DNA of 64,000 nt from Trileptium ribeirensis (GCA_030248225.1 JASANE010012636.1:1-64000); one strand, 5' to 3'; numbered from the stretch's first letter, positions 48,636 to 60,942 are shown. Notes: a model not told the origin generated them from the letters alone. Numbers and translations are program-made.

Positions 48636-50104
48636 GGTGGGACATAATTACCGGAATTATGTCTTCGCGCGAGCCTCGCCTAGGGGTTACCCAGCATGCA
48701 GGCCGGGGAAATTTTACGCTTAGGGGGCTTGGCGACTATGGTCCAACACGCACGTTCTATTTAGGGGGCATCCTGTGTCACTTGTCCTATTAACACTAAT
48801 CCATAAAATTCTCAGTTTTTTTCAGATCTCCAAAGCTTACGACCCACACAGGTAAATCTACGACGTTAGGTGCGTGTATCCGAAAATACATGGTATTTAC
48901 GAATCAATCATTGTTCTCAAAATTTCCAAAAACCAATATAAAAATTGTTACCACGGAGAACTATATCTGTGTTTCATATCCGTTACTATTTGTTATTCTC
49001 TTACCCCAGGTGCATAAGGCCGGGGCTGTTAAGTTTTACATTTATCACGTTGTATACTAATACTGATACTTTATTATTTCTTGTTCTTAAATTTTCTAGC
49101 TAACAACGGGTATTAAAATTTTCAGCGGGATTTGTATTGTTGATCCAATTTGAGCCGATCCCTAATTACTTAGTTATTTTGCTCTTCACTTTAAAGGTGC
49201 TGGTCACCTATAAAGACACATTTATTTTTCCTTACGCTCGCAGTGATCTACCCCTAGGATCCTATGGTTCTAAGCTTCAAAAGTGCTGTGCACCCATAAA
49301 ACATCATTATCTTACCCCTAGCGCTAGCGCTGTGGCGCGTACATTTTACCAGGTTATACCGCTATTGCACTACTCATCATTTCATTTTAGGCGATTTGTA
49401 TATAGACATAGTTTTAGCGCTCTGGTGCAATTTGTCTTCATTCTGTACTAATATATATGTGTACCTGAGTCCGTCCAGGTGCAGAGAAATGTTGAGTTGA
49501 TTATTCTGATTCCCTTGTGTTTGTGCTCTGTACCATATCGAAACAGGTAATACGTTTTATTCATTGGTTAGGACTTAAATGGTATCAAGGTGTTACAGAG
49601 TGTATCGTTGTGCCACTTGCAAACTTTGGTCCCAACATATAAGAGTGTTTCTCTAGCTTCCTACTCTGTCTTAACTCGGGCCGCACTGCTGAGTTAAGCC
49701 AGAGCCTGGACGCCTTCAGAGCTAATACAGCTCGCCTTTTCCCTTGATACTGGCGAACTACTACTAGGAACTGAAAGTAAAGGCAAGGTTTTCTAGTTAC
49801 TTTTCTTCCAAAATTTACACAAAAATTTCGGTTAACAAATGTTACCCGATTGTTACTCGAACACCTTTTGCTGAGGAGATTTTCAAATAAATATTTTGAT
49901 ATGGAAATTAGCCTTTTCATTCGTTAGCATTATTGGATGCCAACCTAAATTTAGCTGTTCACTGGTCTAATGCGGCACATAGTGACAGTATTCAATTTTG
50001 TAACTAATTTCGGATAAAACTTTCCAAGGAATTCTTGGCTGAATTCTACGTTAGCCTACACGGGCACTGAAAATACTCGAGAAATTCTATGCGAGAGCTT
50101 ACGA
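48636..50104. other. Unassigned sequence
   Basis: Mixed composition, probably retroelement-derived. Near 49,578 the sequence TGGTATCAAGGTGTTAC is loosely like a primer-binding site, but no LTR end precedes it convincingly. Confidence 0.3.
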
Positions 50105-50580
50105 CAAATTATCAAAATACTACAGACTCGCCACTCGAGCTCGCTGTAGTGTACGGATGGTTTCCCCTTCACTAGTTAACACTGGCAAAATTATAACACT
50201 TATGTCATTTAGCAGCTTAATAAACCCCATATAAAATTCTTAACCCTTAAATCTATGTATAGGTAACTTCACTTCTTCAAAATTTAGATTCTACATAAAG
50301 CTTTAATTTACCATCAAAATCTACTTTTCCTTAACATTATTTTCCATTTGATCTTATACCACGGCTCGTTGTACGAACTCGCCAGGGTATACACGCGTGG
50401 ATGGCACGATTACTCGGGTTCGCCAACGCTGATCAAATTATTCAAGTTTAGCATTAAATTTAATTGGACCCATCCTTAGGCTTTTCTACTATCAAAATAC
50501 ATTACCCAAGGCTCGTCTCTTGGACTCGCCTGGGTATAATCGCTAGTAGCACGGATACTCGATTTTGCTAGTGAAATTTA
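50105..50580 (+). repeat. Tandem motif family E (GGCTCG...CTCGCC)
   Basis: Three related units lie near 50,125-50,165, 50,358-50,430 and 50,508-50,575. The clearest pair reads CCACGGCTCGTTGTACGAAC and CCAAGGCTCGTCTCTTGGAC. In both, CTCGCC(A/T)GGGTATA and then TGGCACG or TAGCACG with a ...ACTCG end follow. AT-rich sequence separates the units. Confidence 0.6.
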
Positions 50581-51211
50581 ATTTTGTACCAAATAAATTA
50601 TTTCAAGTTTGCTCTGGCTGACGGGTGCCGGGTGCACAAAATCAAGCCAAGCTAACTTCACAACTTTTGTTTCAAGTAAACTTTTACTTGCCTCTAGTTT
50701 CTCCAATACCTTTACACCACAAATGGTTCCATTCAAATAGTACATAAGTTACAACTAATAGTTCACTTGAGTTAGTTATGTACTGGCTTAAATTAACTTA
50801 GTCACTACACACGGCCAACTCGGCTTATTTTATGAATGGTTATATGACCCAGACACAACCTTGATATCCCTGCCCGGGACAATGACATGTCTACCACTGG
50901 GAACTCGTGCAACTTTCATCCCGTGACAAAGGGTATCTCCGACCGCTGGTAGACCGGTCCATCCCCTTTGGTGGCTCTACTACCCATTTCTCTTGACTTT
51001 ACTTCTATTATGGGTAATTTTCGAACTCGCTCTGTATCGCTTCGCCTTCCCTCTGGCCACCATTGGAGATGTCGATTACGTTTTGGTAAGAAACGTGCCG
51101 CGGAGAAGGCCGATAAGCTCACAAATAATACTATTATTGCCAAGCAAAACTGTGAACAGTGGCAATAAGAATTACTAGAAGCGATAGGATAATAGTATCA
51201 CACTAGACTTA

Positions 51212-52440
51212 GTAATATCTTACAAAATTCGGCCCCTGTGTCGAGTGATTGGTAGCCAGGGCGGGAGTCCAGGTGGGTCTCGAATAAATTAGTAGTGCTG
51301 TGCTAACACATCAATGGCTACCGTCCGGCGTCATCGTCGTGGGCCGCACTTTTCTTGGGTAGATCGGTTGAGTAAGGGGTGAGGATTCGAACAACCACCT
51401 TGAGAGATCCTAACGTATATCTATTCTGAGACCAGGCAGTCAAGGCCAGGATTGAGCAAATTTAAACGTTCATAATAGTCGACCGCTACTGTACAGTTTT
51501 AATAGCGTGGTTGGCTACCGTCCGGCGTCGGCCTATGTAACATAACTGACACTACTAGTGTAATCCTAAGGCTTAGGTTGAGGTATTTAGATAATCGCAC
51601 AGTGGCTACCGTCCGGCGTCATTGTGTCAACCCACAAGGGCTTTAATAAAGTAACAACATAAACCCTAACCACTATCGCTCAAGTATAACTTTGTAACAT
51701 TAGTTGGTATAACTTAAGGTTAAGGACTAGGCCAACACTTCTCAGCTTTAAATAAATTTAAGGACCAAAGTACTAGATAGGGATTGTCGAGATTATTGAA
51801 ATCAGTGGCCAAAGTGCGTGAAGAGTACGAGTCAGGCTTAGCATTAGTGGAAGTCAGACTGTGTAATAGAGTTCGGTGGAGTTAAAACGTGAGCTAAAAC
51901 AATCTGGTACTAAAGAATAGTACGGGCATTTTGGTTACGAGAGCTCAATTATCGGTTATTGAAAAACTAGTGTGAAGACTGTGCGGCAAAAATACGGTAC
52001 GAAGGAACAGTGCCGAGGCGTTTTAAAACGAGCATGAGCATAGTACGGATATTCTGATACGGTTATTGAATTGGTGCCGCAAGTGATCCACGTGCATAAT
52101 AACGGTATTCTAATATTTTATTGTGCGTTGCAATAAACCTTATATTTCCGTGTCTGTTGACCGAATATCTGGAACTCGAGCAATAGAGCCAAGCAAGAAT
52201 CACGCCGCATCGCAAAATACAAGGCACTAGTACCGCTCACGAAAAAGACGCGCACCGCAACCAGTGTCCCATCGGCATTCTCCTGACCACACCTCGAACC
52301 TACAATCTTTCGGTGACGAATCCCGTCCCTTTTTTAATTCCGATAGCCGACATAAGGAAAAATCTCCATCCAACCCCAACCACCAACAAACAAAAAATAA
52401 CATAACTTATGTTAGAATCTTGTTTTTGTTTTCAGTTAAG
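51212..52440 (+). mobile_element. Retroelement block A: leader, motif array, terminal block
   Basis: It begins with a leader (ATTCGGCCCCTGTGTCGAGT) that recurs at about 53,925 and 55,100. Framework words shared with block B include GGATTGAGCAAA, GTCGACCGCTACTG, CTAAGGCTTAGGTTGAG and CTTTAATAAAGTAACA. The block closes with CCCATCGGCATTCTCCTGAC and GGTGACGAATCCCGTCCC, also found at about 54,925-54,990 (B) and 62,075-62,135 (C). No protein is encoded. I read it as the non-coding end or leader of an LTR-type element. Confidence 0.6.
51315..51620 (+). repeat. Block A tag: TGGCTACCGTCCGGCGTC, three identical copies
   Basis: The same 18 bases occur at 51,315-51,332, 51,512-51,529 and 51,603-51,620 without a change, while the sequence between them is diverged. 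Blocks B and C carry different words at the corresponding framework positions. Confidence 0.9.
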
Positions 52441-53838
52441 TATTTGTTGTGAATTGAAGGAAGTAGCCGCAGAAGTCTAACGACAACAGTCTGAATGCAT
52501 TGTATTGTTTTTATTTGATTTAATTGTTTTAGCGACGATAAAACACTTAGCTAATTTTTAATGTGTCATTGTGTCAGTATAAAGACGGCGGCAGTTGCGT
52601 TTTATTGCGGGTTATTTTTAGCTGTAACTAGAATGTCAAAAAGATTCCAGCTCGTAGGTTAATGGTTTTCTAGCTACTTTTACGACTCAGATCTATAGTT
52701 ACGCAAAGAATTGTGTTTAGAAAAACCCATATTGTGAAGAATTGCGATTTATTGGCATAGAGATCGAGCTAAATACTCGGCTTTCCGATACGTTGTCATC
52801 GCTTAGAGGAATGGCCTATACTCGGCTTTCCGAAATCATTGTTAACTGCTGGAACGGAGCGGAACTATATAAGTTTTTATTGGATTCGAGCAATCTATGA
52901 AAACAGTTACTAGGAGTGGTGCTTATGTAGAAACTTGCTTCACATATAGGTAACCTAAAATAGTATTACTTAATTTAATAATATTAATTTTCCTATATAA
53001 AACCGTAGGTTCTATAAAATCCAGATACGTACTAAGTGTCGGGGGTTTAGTAGGCTATCAGGGGTCCCGGGGCTTAAATCCCATTTTTTTTATTTTAAAA
53101 TTCTTTTTCACAATATTTTTTATTATATGGGTCCCTAAAATTTGGTTTCTTCAAACTTTTAAAATTTTATAAATTTTATTCTATACATTAGCTAATTTGC
53201 ATAAAATCCCTCGTTTCACTCACTAGCTAATGTATAGTTAAGTTTAATTTTATTTTCTAATTTAGTCCTTGTTCTGATCTCGTAGCATCAGCGGCTTGAA
53301 AGGATCGTCTAACTTAATATGTTTTCTTATGTTTATTGGTTTTATTGTTAAACGTTACCTAGCTACTTATGTTTTTGTTTTAATATTGCATCACGGTACC
53401 TATACGTATTCGGAGTCAGAGCGTATTGAGAATGTTCACGAATGAGAGCGGCAGTATTTACATGGATTAACTTAGCTTATCTGGTGGCGATTTAGAGTTC
53501 AAACATACCGACACGCAAAGAATTGCGTTATAAACATTTATCTTGTGAGAGTGTGAAGTATCGACGGCCCGGTTATATCTAAAAGGAAGCATATACTCGG
53601 CTCCTTTCATACGCTGTAGCACTAGAGGAAACGCCTAGACTCGGCTTTCCGAAGTATATGTCACAGCCTACGGAGTGGATGAGTACAAATTCGTCGGACT
53701 TGAGTGGCGTTGAAACAATTTATTCATATTAGTGGCACTTAGAATTGCTGCACACATTAGTAAATTAAAACGCTATCAGTTATATATTAATAATACTAAT
53801 TCTTCCTCAATAAAATCCTAGGTTTCATAAAATCCTGG
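52440..53838 (+). repeat. LTR-like modules, copies 2 and 3
   Basis: 53,039-53,838 matches the module at 45,964-46,620. 52,440-53,030 matches its later part: CAAAGAATTG, then CTATACTCGGCTTTCCGA against CTAGACTCGGCTTTCCGA. A sequence loosely like a tRNA primer-binding site, TGGTATTAAGAGCGG, stands at 53,842, directly after the module. Confidence 0.6.
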
Positions 53839-53904
53839 TATTAAGAGCGGACGTCGTATAACGTGTGTTATATAATATATAACAGATAATAGTATAACCT
53901 ATAA

Positions 53905-55080
53905 TAGTGCTTAATAATACGTAAAACTTTCCCCCTCAAGGGTCCAGTGAGAAAGCCATGGAGAGTATAACATTTGGGGACCGGGTATAGTAACATTGCT
54001 TGTTGGGTCTGTCAGCCATCCGGGGGCGACTCACCAGGTAGTTTTAGTCTTGTGAAGACCGGGCGAGTAAGGGGAGTGGATTCGGAGGACCACAATCTCC
54101 AGCAACTCAATACCTAATAACCAGCCAGTGTATCAGCCATCCGGAGATCTAGGGATTGAGCAAACTTCAACTATTCAGTGGTCGACCGCTACTGGATCCA
54201 TCCGCTCCTCCGCCCGGACAGCCATCCATCCGGGTGCGACTACAAAACATAATATAACCGGCATTTATTAGTTTAATTCTAAGGCTCAGGGTTAGGTAAT
54301 TATATAACCCTGTAATCGTTCCAGCCATTCGGGGTCGAGTGTATGAACTCACAAGAGCTTTAGCAAAGTAACAGCTAATCTAAAAAGTAACCGGTCTTCG
54401 CTCAAACCTAACCCCTAAATAAGGACTGTATTAGCGTAAATCTAGGTCCTAGGTTCAGATAGTTAGATAAACATACGTCGTCATCCATCCGAGGGCAGTC
54501 GTATAAACTTCAAAAGAGGCGTATTAAATTAGCACATAATCTATCCTGAACTAATAGGATCTAAGGCTAAAAGATTAGAGTGTGCTAGTGCCGAGCAGTG
54601 ACAATATTTAGAGGAAGGCAAAGTATCCGGTGCATTTTTAATCAGAGAGAGTAAAGGTGCTAAAGAATAGTACGGCGCACAAACGAGCAACGATGGAACG
54701 TTAGCTGCACAATTAGCAAAAGCGTGTCACAGCCTACAGGTGCTAAAAGCTCAACCATTGTGCCTAAGCATTTTATCCAGTTTTATAATAAACATTTGTC
54801 ACTACGTGTTTGGTGTTCAAATATTTGGACCGGAGTGATCGAGCTGAGCATGAAGCTAGCCGCTACGCTAAATATAGGGCACGACCACGGATCACGCAAA
54901 AAAGGACCCGCGCCAACTTAACGTCCCACCGGCATACTACTGGCCACACCTCCAACGGCACAACTTTCCGGTGACGAATCCCGTCCCTTTTTAAATACCG
55001 ATAAACAAAATTGCCCTACCAACCCCTACCCCCAAGAAAAATACATAAAATAACACTAAAGGCGACACTGTATTAACTAT
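53905..55080 (+). mobile_element. Retroelement block B: leader, motif array, terminal block
   Basis: Homologous to block A: leader at 53,905, GAGTAAGGGGAGTGGATTCG, GGATTGAGCAAAC, GTCGACCGCTACTGG, CTTTAGCAAAGTAACAGC, and terminal block GGTGACGAATCCCGTCCC at about 54,971-54,988. It is followed at 55,082 by another leader and then a gag-like region, so this block is upstream of coding sequence, as an LTR/leader would be. Confidence 0.6.
54013..54500 (+). repeat. Block B tag: CAGCCATCCGGGGGCGAC, about five variants
   Basis: Variants lie at 54,013, 54,134, 54,219 (CAGCCATCCATCCGGGTGC), 54,322 (CAGCCATTCGGGGTCGAG) and 54,482 (TCATCCATCCGAGGGCAGTC). They occupy places corresponding to the block A tag but share little sequence with it. 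Confidence 0.75.
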
Positions 55081-55099
55081 ATTAGTTAATAATGCGTAA

Positions 55100-56848
55100 A
55101 ACTTCGGCCCCAAGTGTCGAGTAAGAAAAACCAGGGCGATTCAAGATCGACCCGGGAAAATAAAGAACGAACGGGTGAAAGTCAAATGATGGATACATGG
55201 AAACAAGCACAAATCCTGAGCGCGACAACGACTTTTTGTGCAACGCAAAGCTGGAATGGATACAATCAGATGCAAACCCCGTACTTAACGACGAACTGTG
55301 GGGCGTTTCAAACGATGAGCACATGGAACCAAGTACAAACAGCAGCAACCGGTGCAATAAAAAACGACGCATCCGGATACTACGGTGCAACTCCATCGGA
55401 CCCGGAATGCAATCACATCCCACTCGCGGGTATCAATTCGATGATCAATCCAGGAGTACCATTAGCAACATCAACACCATAAGTATGTCAATACCATCAA
55501 TCCCAACAAACGACGACAACGAGTCAATTCAATGATTTGATGACAATGAATCAACAATTGATCGAAGTATTGACCAAGGTACTGACCAAAGTAACACCGC
55601 AACTACCGAATATAACGCAACAATCTATCGGCCAATCGATCATGGTGACAATGGAGAACGAGGTTCGGAACCTACAATGGTACAAAGACGACACAGGTTT
55701 CGAGAAGTTCCAGAAAGAACTCGAAAAAGCACTAGCTCAAGGTGGGATTGACGACGAACAAGAGAAGTTGCGAGTCCTAAAAGCAAAAATGAGCGGGAAA
55801 GCAGAATTTATGGAAGTCCTGACGCTCGAAACGGCTAAAGAACTCAGCAGCTACAACGAATTGGTTAAGAAGTTCAAGGAAAAATTCGATATACCGAAGA
55901 CGATGACGAATCACATGAACAAGTTGTAAAGCTTACGGCAAACGGGAACGGTCAAAGACTTCGTAAATGGTGTACGAGTGTATGCAGTAGGACACCTTAC
56001 CACGAAAGGTATACCCGAACCAATCGTTGAAGTCCGCGTTCATCACAGGGTTAAAGAACGAAACCCAAAATCGATTGTGCGTGACAAAGGAAGAAACTTT
56101 CGCAATGTTGACGGAGAAAGCCGAAGCGGTGGAGAACCTCGACCAACAAATTACTCAAGGATTTCAAAGCACAAGCGAGCAACGATCGAGATATCGCAGA
56201 TTCAATTCAATCGACCGAGTCAACCGAATGTCTATCAAGCGAGACCGAATACGGGTCAACAGATAAGGCGACACAAATGGTCACAAATACTACCTCAAGA
56301 AACATTGATCAAAGAAAAAAGAATGGTACAAATGGTTACAGCATTACGAGACAACGAGGCAAAGATCCGGACAAAATGTCGATCGATGGGAAAGAGAAAA
56401 AGAATATCGACAAACAGTACATCAAAAATGTCCTAGAATGGATGACGGAATTCTTCAAGACCAAGACCGGAAAACGCATAACCTACCAGAACTTCTCGCT
56501 ATACAAATCGATAATGCCGACGTAATGGACAAGCAAATTCAGGACATCGTATTCAGAACATCGCGGAACCAAAAACTAGAAGGTATGAAAATGGTGGGGA
56601 AAATAACCAAAGAAGTATTCCAAGACAACGAAACGTGGGTCAATTATGGAATAGCATTCGGTTATGTAAAAGGAAGAATCCACGATAAGATAATCATCAC
56701 AGAAGAAGAATATAAGAGAGCAAAGAAAAGAATTCGCGGGCTTATCGCCCACAACAAAAAAAGCTGTTGCAAAGAATCCACGGGGCACATCAACAGTCTT
56801 TGGACACAAAATCGGCAGGGCGAATTCCTAAGTATCGAACAATTTTAA
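55100..56848 (+). pseudogene. Frameshifted gag-like region of an LTR retrotransposon
   Basis: The best part is 55,537-55,929: NEVRNLQWYKDDTGFEKFQK, a spacer, then LRVLKAKMSGKAEFMEVL and YNELVKKFKEKFDIP. This follows the capsid-type pattern W..F / L.AKL.G.A / Y..L...F. After a stop at about 55,927, the same frame continues SLRQTGTVKDFVNGVRV, and another frame gives LKSAFITGLKNETQNRL and AMLTEKAEAVENL. Those are the usual next gag elements. At least one stop and one frameshift break it. A Gln/Thr-rich N-terminal part precedes it (55,114-55,535). No zinc knuckle, protease or RT follows; the region from 56,280 to 56,848 is Lys-rich and unrecognised. Confidence 0.6.
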
Positions 56849-57560
56849 AACCGTAACGTTGTTGAGGAAGTGGCATTCCTATAGGAAGTTGGCTTCCTCG
56901 CATTTATTTTCGTTGATCAGGAAGTGTGAAAAATGGAGGAAGAATAAACCAGACGTATTCCTGTCAGGTGCAGTGGGGCCCTCGGAATCCACACCTCCGA
57001 TAATGATCAATCAGATCGGGAAGGGATGAAAGGAAAACAGTAATAACGACAAAATGATATACAAAGAACAATTCAACGACGAAAAGAATGAATCGGAAAA
57101 AGAATAGGTGTATCAACAACAAAGAACCGGTGAATAAGTAGTGAACCAAAGAACAGGTATATGGACGAATCGAACAATGAACCGATCGTAGTACGATGTG
57201 ACGGAACAACAACGAAAAAGAAATCGGTGTAACTATGAAGAACCGACAAATATATGTAGCCGGTGACGGCTAAAGAATTGGTATCCGATAACAACGAACC
57301 GGTGCGATATAGAACCGGTAAACCGATCTCAACCCAGCGGTGACGAGGTCTGTCGACCCGAAGAACTCTCAGTGGCCTCAACCATCAATTTCTAAATTTC
57401 GACACGATCGACAGAGACGATATAATTATGGAACGAACTAGTACCAAAGAAGTGAATGTGTAGTTCCTCAACACAAATGCTGATCGCTGACGTAAACATC
57501 CTGTGCGAACCTACCAGATACACCTAAAATGCTCCAGAGAAGATCAAGTGATGGAAACTA
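56849..57560 (+). other. GAACCGGT-word-rich sequence, non-coding
   Basis: Short words (AGGAAGTGGCATTCC, AGGAAGTTGGCTTCC; then GAACCGGTG, GAACAGGT, GAACCGAT and GAACCGGTAAACCGATC) recur over about 500 bases. Nothing coding. Confidence 0.45.
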
Positions 57561-57590
57561 AGGGAAAATATAACAAACGCTCTGCAAAAA

Positions 57591-59600
57591 TTGATTCTGC
57601 CAAAAGCTACTAGAGGCACCATTGATGAATCATGGTCAGAGCTTTGCAAGAGTGTTAAGCTGGAAGCTGGAAAAGAACTAGGAAAGACAGGCCGCCGACA
57701 CATCGAAAAGCAGACTTGGTTCTGGAATGATGAAATCCAACAGGCTTTCGAAAAGAAAAAGCTCGCTTTCCATCAATGGAGGGAATAAGCCACCACCATC
57801 AGCCGCCAAGCCTACATAGAGGCCCGTAGAAATACAAGAAAAGTTGTCTCGACAACAAATGTGAGCCATATGATCGGATATACCGTGAATTGGATGGAAA
57901 AAGTGGTAAAAATTGTGTATACTCACTTGCCAAAGCACGTGAAAAGGCGGCTATGGACGTTGAACAATATGTGACTATCAAATGTTCAAACGGCAAAAAA
58001 TTGTGGACAAACCGGCCATCATGGAAAGATGGCGAGAATACTTCAATGAGGTGGCAAATGTTGAATATTCTCACTAGCCGATCCCAAAAGGGGAAGTTGT
58101 GGGTGGTCCTGTTGAGGATATCAATAAAAATGAAATAATTATGGCCATCACTAAAATGAAAAATTCGAAAGCACCTGGCCCAGATGATCTGCCATCAGAC
58201 TTCTGGAAATTTAAGAAGACCGAGCAGGATGGTGTCGATTGGTTAACAACATTTTTTAACAGAATTATTTCTGAAGAACAAACACCAACCCAATGGACTA
58301 GTAGCACCACAGTTCCGATCTTCAAGGGCAAAGGCGACCCAGGAGATTGCGCGAACTATCGCCCAATTCGACTATTGTCACACACGATGAAGATATTCGA
58401 ACGTGTTCTTGAAGCCCATCTTCGAACAATAATACAAATTAGTCGCAATCAATGTGGCTTTACGAAAAACTGTGGAACAACAGATGCCATGTTCGCTGTG
58501 CGCCAACTATTAGAAAAGGCTTCACATGGCGTTTTTGGATCTCGAAAAGGCTTTCGATCGAGTGCCAAACAAGCTGATTTGGCGAGCATGGGGAGCTTGA
58601 AAAGTTAGTCCGACCGGTGAAACTACTATACTGAAAAGCCGACAGTCAAGTGCGCTGTGTGGCTGGAATCTCGAGAAGCTTTTCAGTCAAAGTCGGTGTT
58701 CATCAGGGTTCGGCACTTTCGCCTCTACTGTTCATCACTGCGATGGATACAAAAACAAAAGATCTGCAAAGTGATATCCCATGGTCAATTCTCTACGCCG
58801 ACGATGTCATGCTAGCTACTGATGATGGAAAAGAGCTGGAAAGACCGATTAGAACAATACGGTATGAAACTAAACACCAAAAGACCGAATGTATGTCAAC
58901 TATATATACACCAGCGATACAAGTCAGTGGCGACAAGTGGGCCAGTGTAGATCAGTTCAAATACCTCGGCTCGGTACTCTAGAGAAACGGCAACACCAAT
59001 TACGGCATCAATGCAAGAATATCGTCTGCATGGAAATAAACGGCGATCAGTTAGTGGAGTGCTTTTTGACCGTCGTATGCCAGTATGATTAAAGTCGAAG
59101 GTCTACAAAACAGTTTTACGTCCAGTTGGCCTCTACGGTTCATCATGTAGACCTACCACCACCAGAACTGACCAACGTTTACACACTATGGAGATGAAGA
59201 TGCTCCGTTGGTCAATGGGAAAAACACTGCTCGATTGAACAAAAAATGATAACACCAGAAAAAAGATGGGTTGTTGTGTCGATCCAACATAAAATGCGAG
59301 AAGAGCGGCTGCGATGGAATGGCCATGTAAATCGTGCTGCAAAGGAGGCCATCGCAGGAATAGCAAACCATGTGGAAGTGGAAGGAAAAAGGAGGCGCGG
59401 AAGACCGCATTAAAGAAGGATGGGTTCAATCAGGAAGGACTGTGCTCAGCGGGCTGTGTGGACAGGAGATGCATCGAATTGTGATAGGTGGCGGGCCAAA
59501 ATCCGTAGTGCGGACCCTGTGTTTACAGGATAACCCCAGGAAAAAAGAACAATATTATAAGACATCGGACGTGAGTCGAGCGAGAATAGTACAGGGGTTA
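57591..59600 (+). mobile_element. RTE-clade LINE, 5'-truncated and frameshifted
   Basis: In order across frames: linker (RRHIEKQTWFWNDEIQQAFE), RERWREYF-type sequence near 58,020, and RT fingers with KAPGPDDLPSDFWK, GDPGDCANYRPIRLLSH and QCGFTKNCGTTDAMFAVRQL. Motif A (FLDLEKAFDRVPNKLIWR) comes after a +1 shift near 58,530. Motif B is GVHQGSALSPLLF and motif C LYADDVMLA (58,793-58,820). KYLGSVL and a C-terminal region with MKMLRWS and LRWNGHV-like pieces follow, to about 59,400. No endonuclease domain is visible upstream, where block B's gag region lies, so the copy is 5'-truncated, as is common for LINEs. It shares the RTE layout with the LINE at 12,850-15,410 but is a different family. Confidence 0.8.
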
Positions 59601-59639
59601 ACTTTTTGAGAAACCAGGAGCGAGTAAGTTATACCGACC

Positions 59640-60836
59640 TTATACTGACCTTCCGGCCATGGGAATCACAATGCATCGTATTCGCTGGTACGTAGAAACA
59701 CCCACGGCGGAATTGAGGGAACCAATCGATATGGTTCCCGCGATGTCGTTCGTTTTTGTTCGTTCGTGTTGCTCAGTGAGTGAGCAAGCCACAACGGTGT
59801 AATCTGGCTTCGAATGATGAGAACGATGGCTCTTCGACAACATATTGGGGTAGATTGTTCCAAAATGTTATATTTCGATTTGAGAAGCTATATCGATAGG
59901 CATTTATACGAGCAGGGTAACGCGATTGACGTTTGTATGAGTGTCCTCTGAGGTGTTCGTTAGGTGGAACTTCAAACATTAATAATTCGTCGCTTGATGT
60001 AAGTTTGTGTGTTAGCTTGTACATATATGTCATGTCAGCGCGCAGTGTACGAATATCCAATCGTGGTATTTGTAGAAACTTAAGTCGGCTGTTGTAATTG
60101 AGAGAATGAGTACCGTTGACAAGTTTAGTAGCTTTTCTCTGTACAGATTCGATGTGTTCTATAACTCTTATTAAGTATGGGGCCCATACACACGATGCAT
60201 ATTCTAGTTTAGGGCGAATGATTGATTTATACAGTGGCAAGAACGAATTTTTATTTAGTATGTTGAAGGAACGACGTACAGTATAGAGAGTTTTAATTGC
60301 AGAAGTCGCAATATTTGCGCAATGTGTGTAGAATTTCATATCAGTTGAAAAGGTTATACCAAGATATTTACCGGTGGTAGAGCTTACAAGTTCATGGTTT
60401 GTTAAGTAGTAAATTTTATTGGGATTATTTCTACCGAAGTGTAATACTTTACATTTTTCAGAGGAAAATTTCATTTGCCATCTATTACTCCACTCAGCCA
60501 GACCATTGAGGTCTACTTGCATTGAATCGGTCGCAAGTTGTGGACAATGTTTATTAATGTATCTATAAATTGCTACATCGTCAGCGAATTTGTTAATTTT
60601 AGCGCCACATAAGTCATCAATATCGTCAATAAAAAAGTTAAATAGTACCGGCCCTAGCACAGAGCCCTGCGGGACTCCACTTATAACACGACATCTAGTT
60701 GATCCCTGATTATCTATAGATACAAACTGTTCACGTTTGGTAAGAAAGGTTGTAATCCAAGCATGTAATGCACCGCCGTATCCATAGCTGGAAAGTTGAG
60801 TGCAATCGTACAAGTAATTTTTGAGATCCCTTCTCT
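59640..60836 (-). mobile_element. CR1/jockey-like LINE, 5'-truncated, minus strand
   Basis: The element contains one long RT frame (59,773-60,813) plus about 130 bases of 3' sequence. It starts inside the RT domain just after where motif A would be. Its 3' end lies next to the 3' end of the RTE copy on the other strand. Downstream (higher coordinates) block C begins. Confidence 0.7.
59773..60813 (-). CDS. Partial reverse transcriptase of a CR1/jockey-like LINE
   Basis: An uninterrupted frame of 346 codons, the longest in the window. After a few non-matching residues it enters the RT with LSSYGYGGALHAWITTFL. It then shows motif B (SGVPQGSVLGPVLF), motif C (KFADDVAIYR, catalytic FADD), KYLGITFSTDMKF, and the thumb/C-terminal part with RPKLEYASCVWAPY, QRKATKLV and RYSFSNRNITFWNNLPQYVV, ending before a natural stop. 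Motif A with the first catalytic Asp is missing, so it cannot be active. There is no ATG at the start and a stop lies just upstream: a 5'-truncated insertion. The intact frame suggests a younger insertion than the RTE beside it. Confidence 0.85.
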   Translation of the reverse strand: MYDCTQLSSYGYGGALHAWITTFLTKREQFVSIDNQGSTRCRVISGVPQGSVLGPVLFNFFIDDIDDLCGAKINKFADDVAIYRYINKHCPQLATDSMQVDLNGLAEWSNRWQMKFSSEKCKVLHFGRNNPNKIYYLTNHELVSSTTGKYLGITFSTDMKFYTHCANIATSAIKTLYTVRRSFNILNKNSFLPLYKSIIRPKLEYASCVWAPYLIRVIEHIESVQRKATKLVNGTHSLNYNSRLKFLQIPRLDIRTLRADMTYMYKLTHKLTSSDELLMFEVPPNEHLRGHSYKRQSRYPARINAYRYSFSNRNITFWNNLPQYVVEEPSFSSFEARLHRCGLLTH

Positions 60837-60942
60837 ACTCATTACCACGTGTTGTAGCATACTTATTCGGTGCTGGAGGATCGAGACAAAAACAATATTA
60901 ACGTATTAGTGTACGTTCATCAGCACCAAGTCCATAATTATA

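Noticed and set aside
45964..53838. One full-length LTR element bounded by the two modules
   Set aside because: The modules differ too much to be a pair from one insertion, and no clear primer-binding site or polypurine tract brackets the interior.
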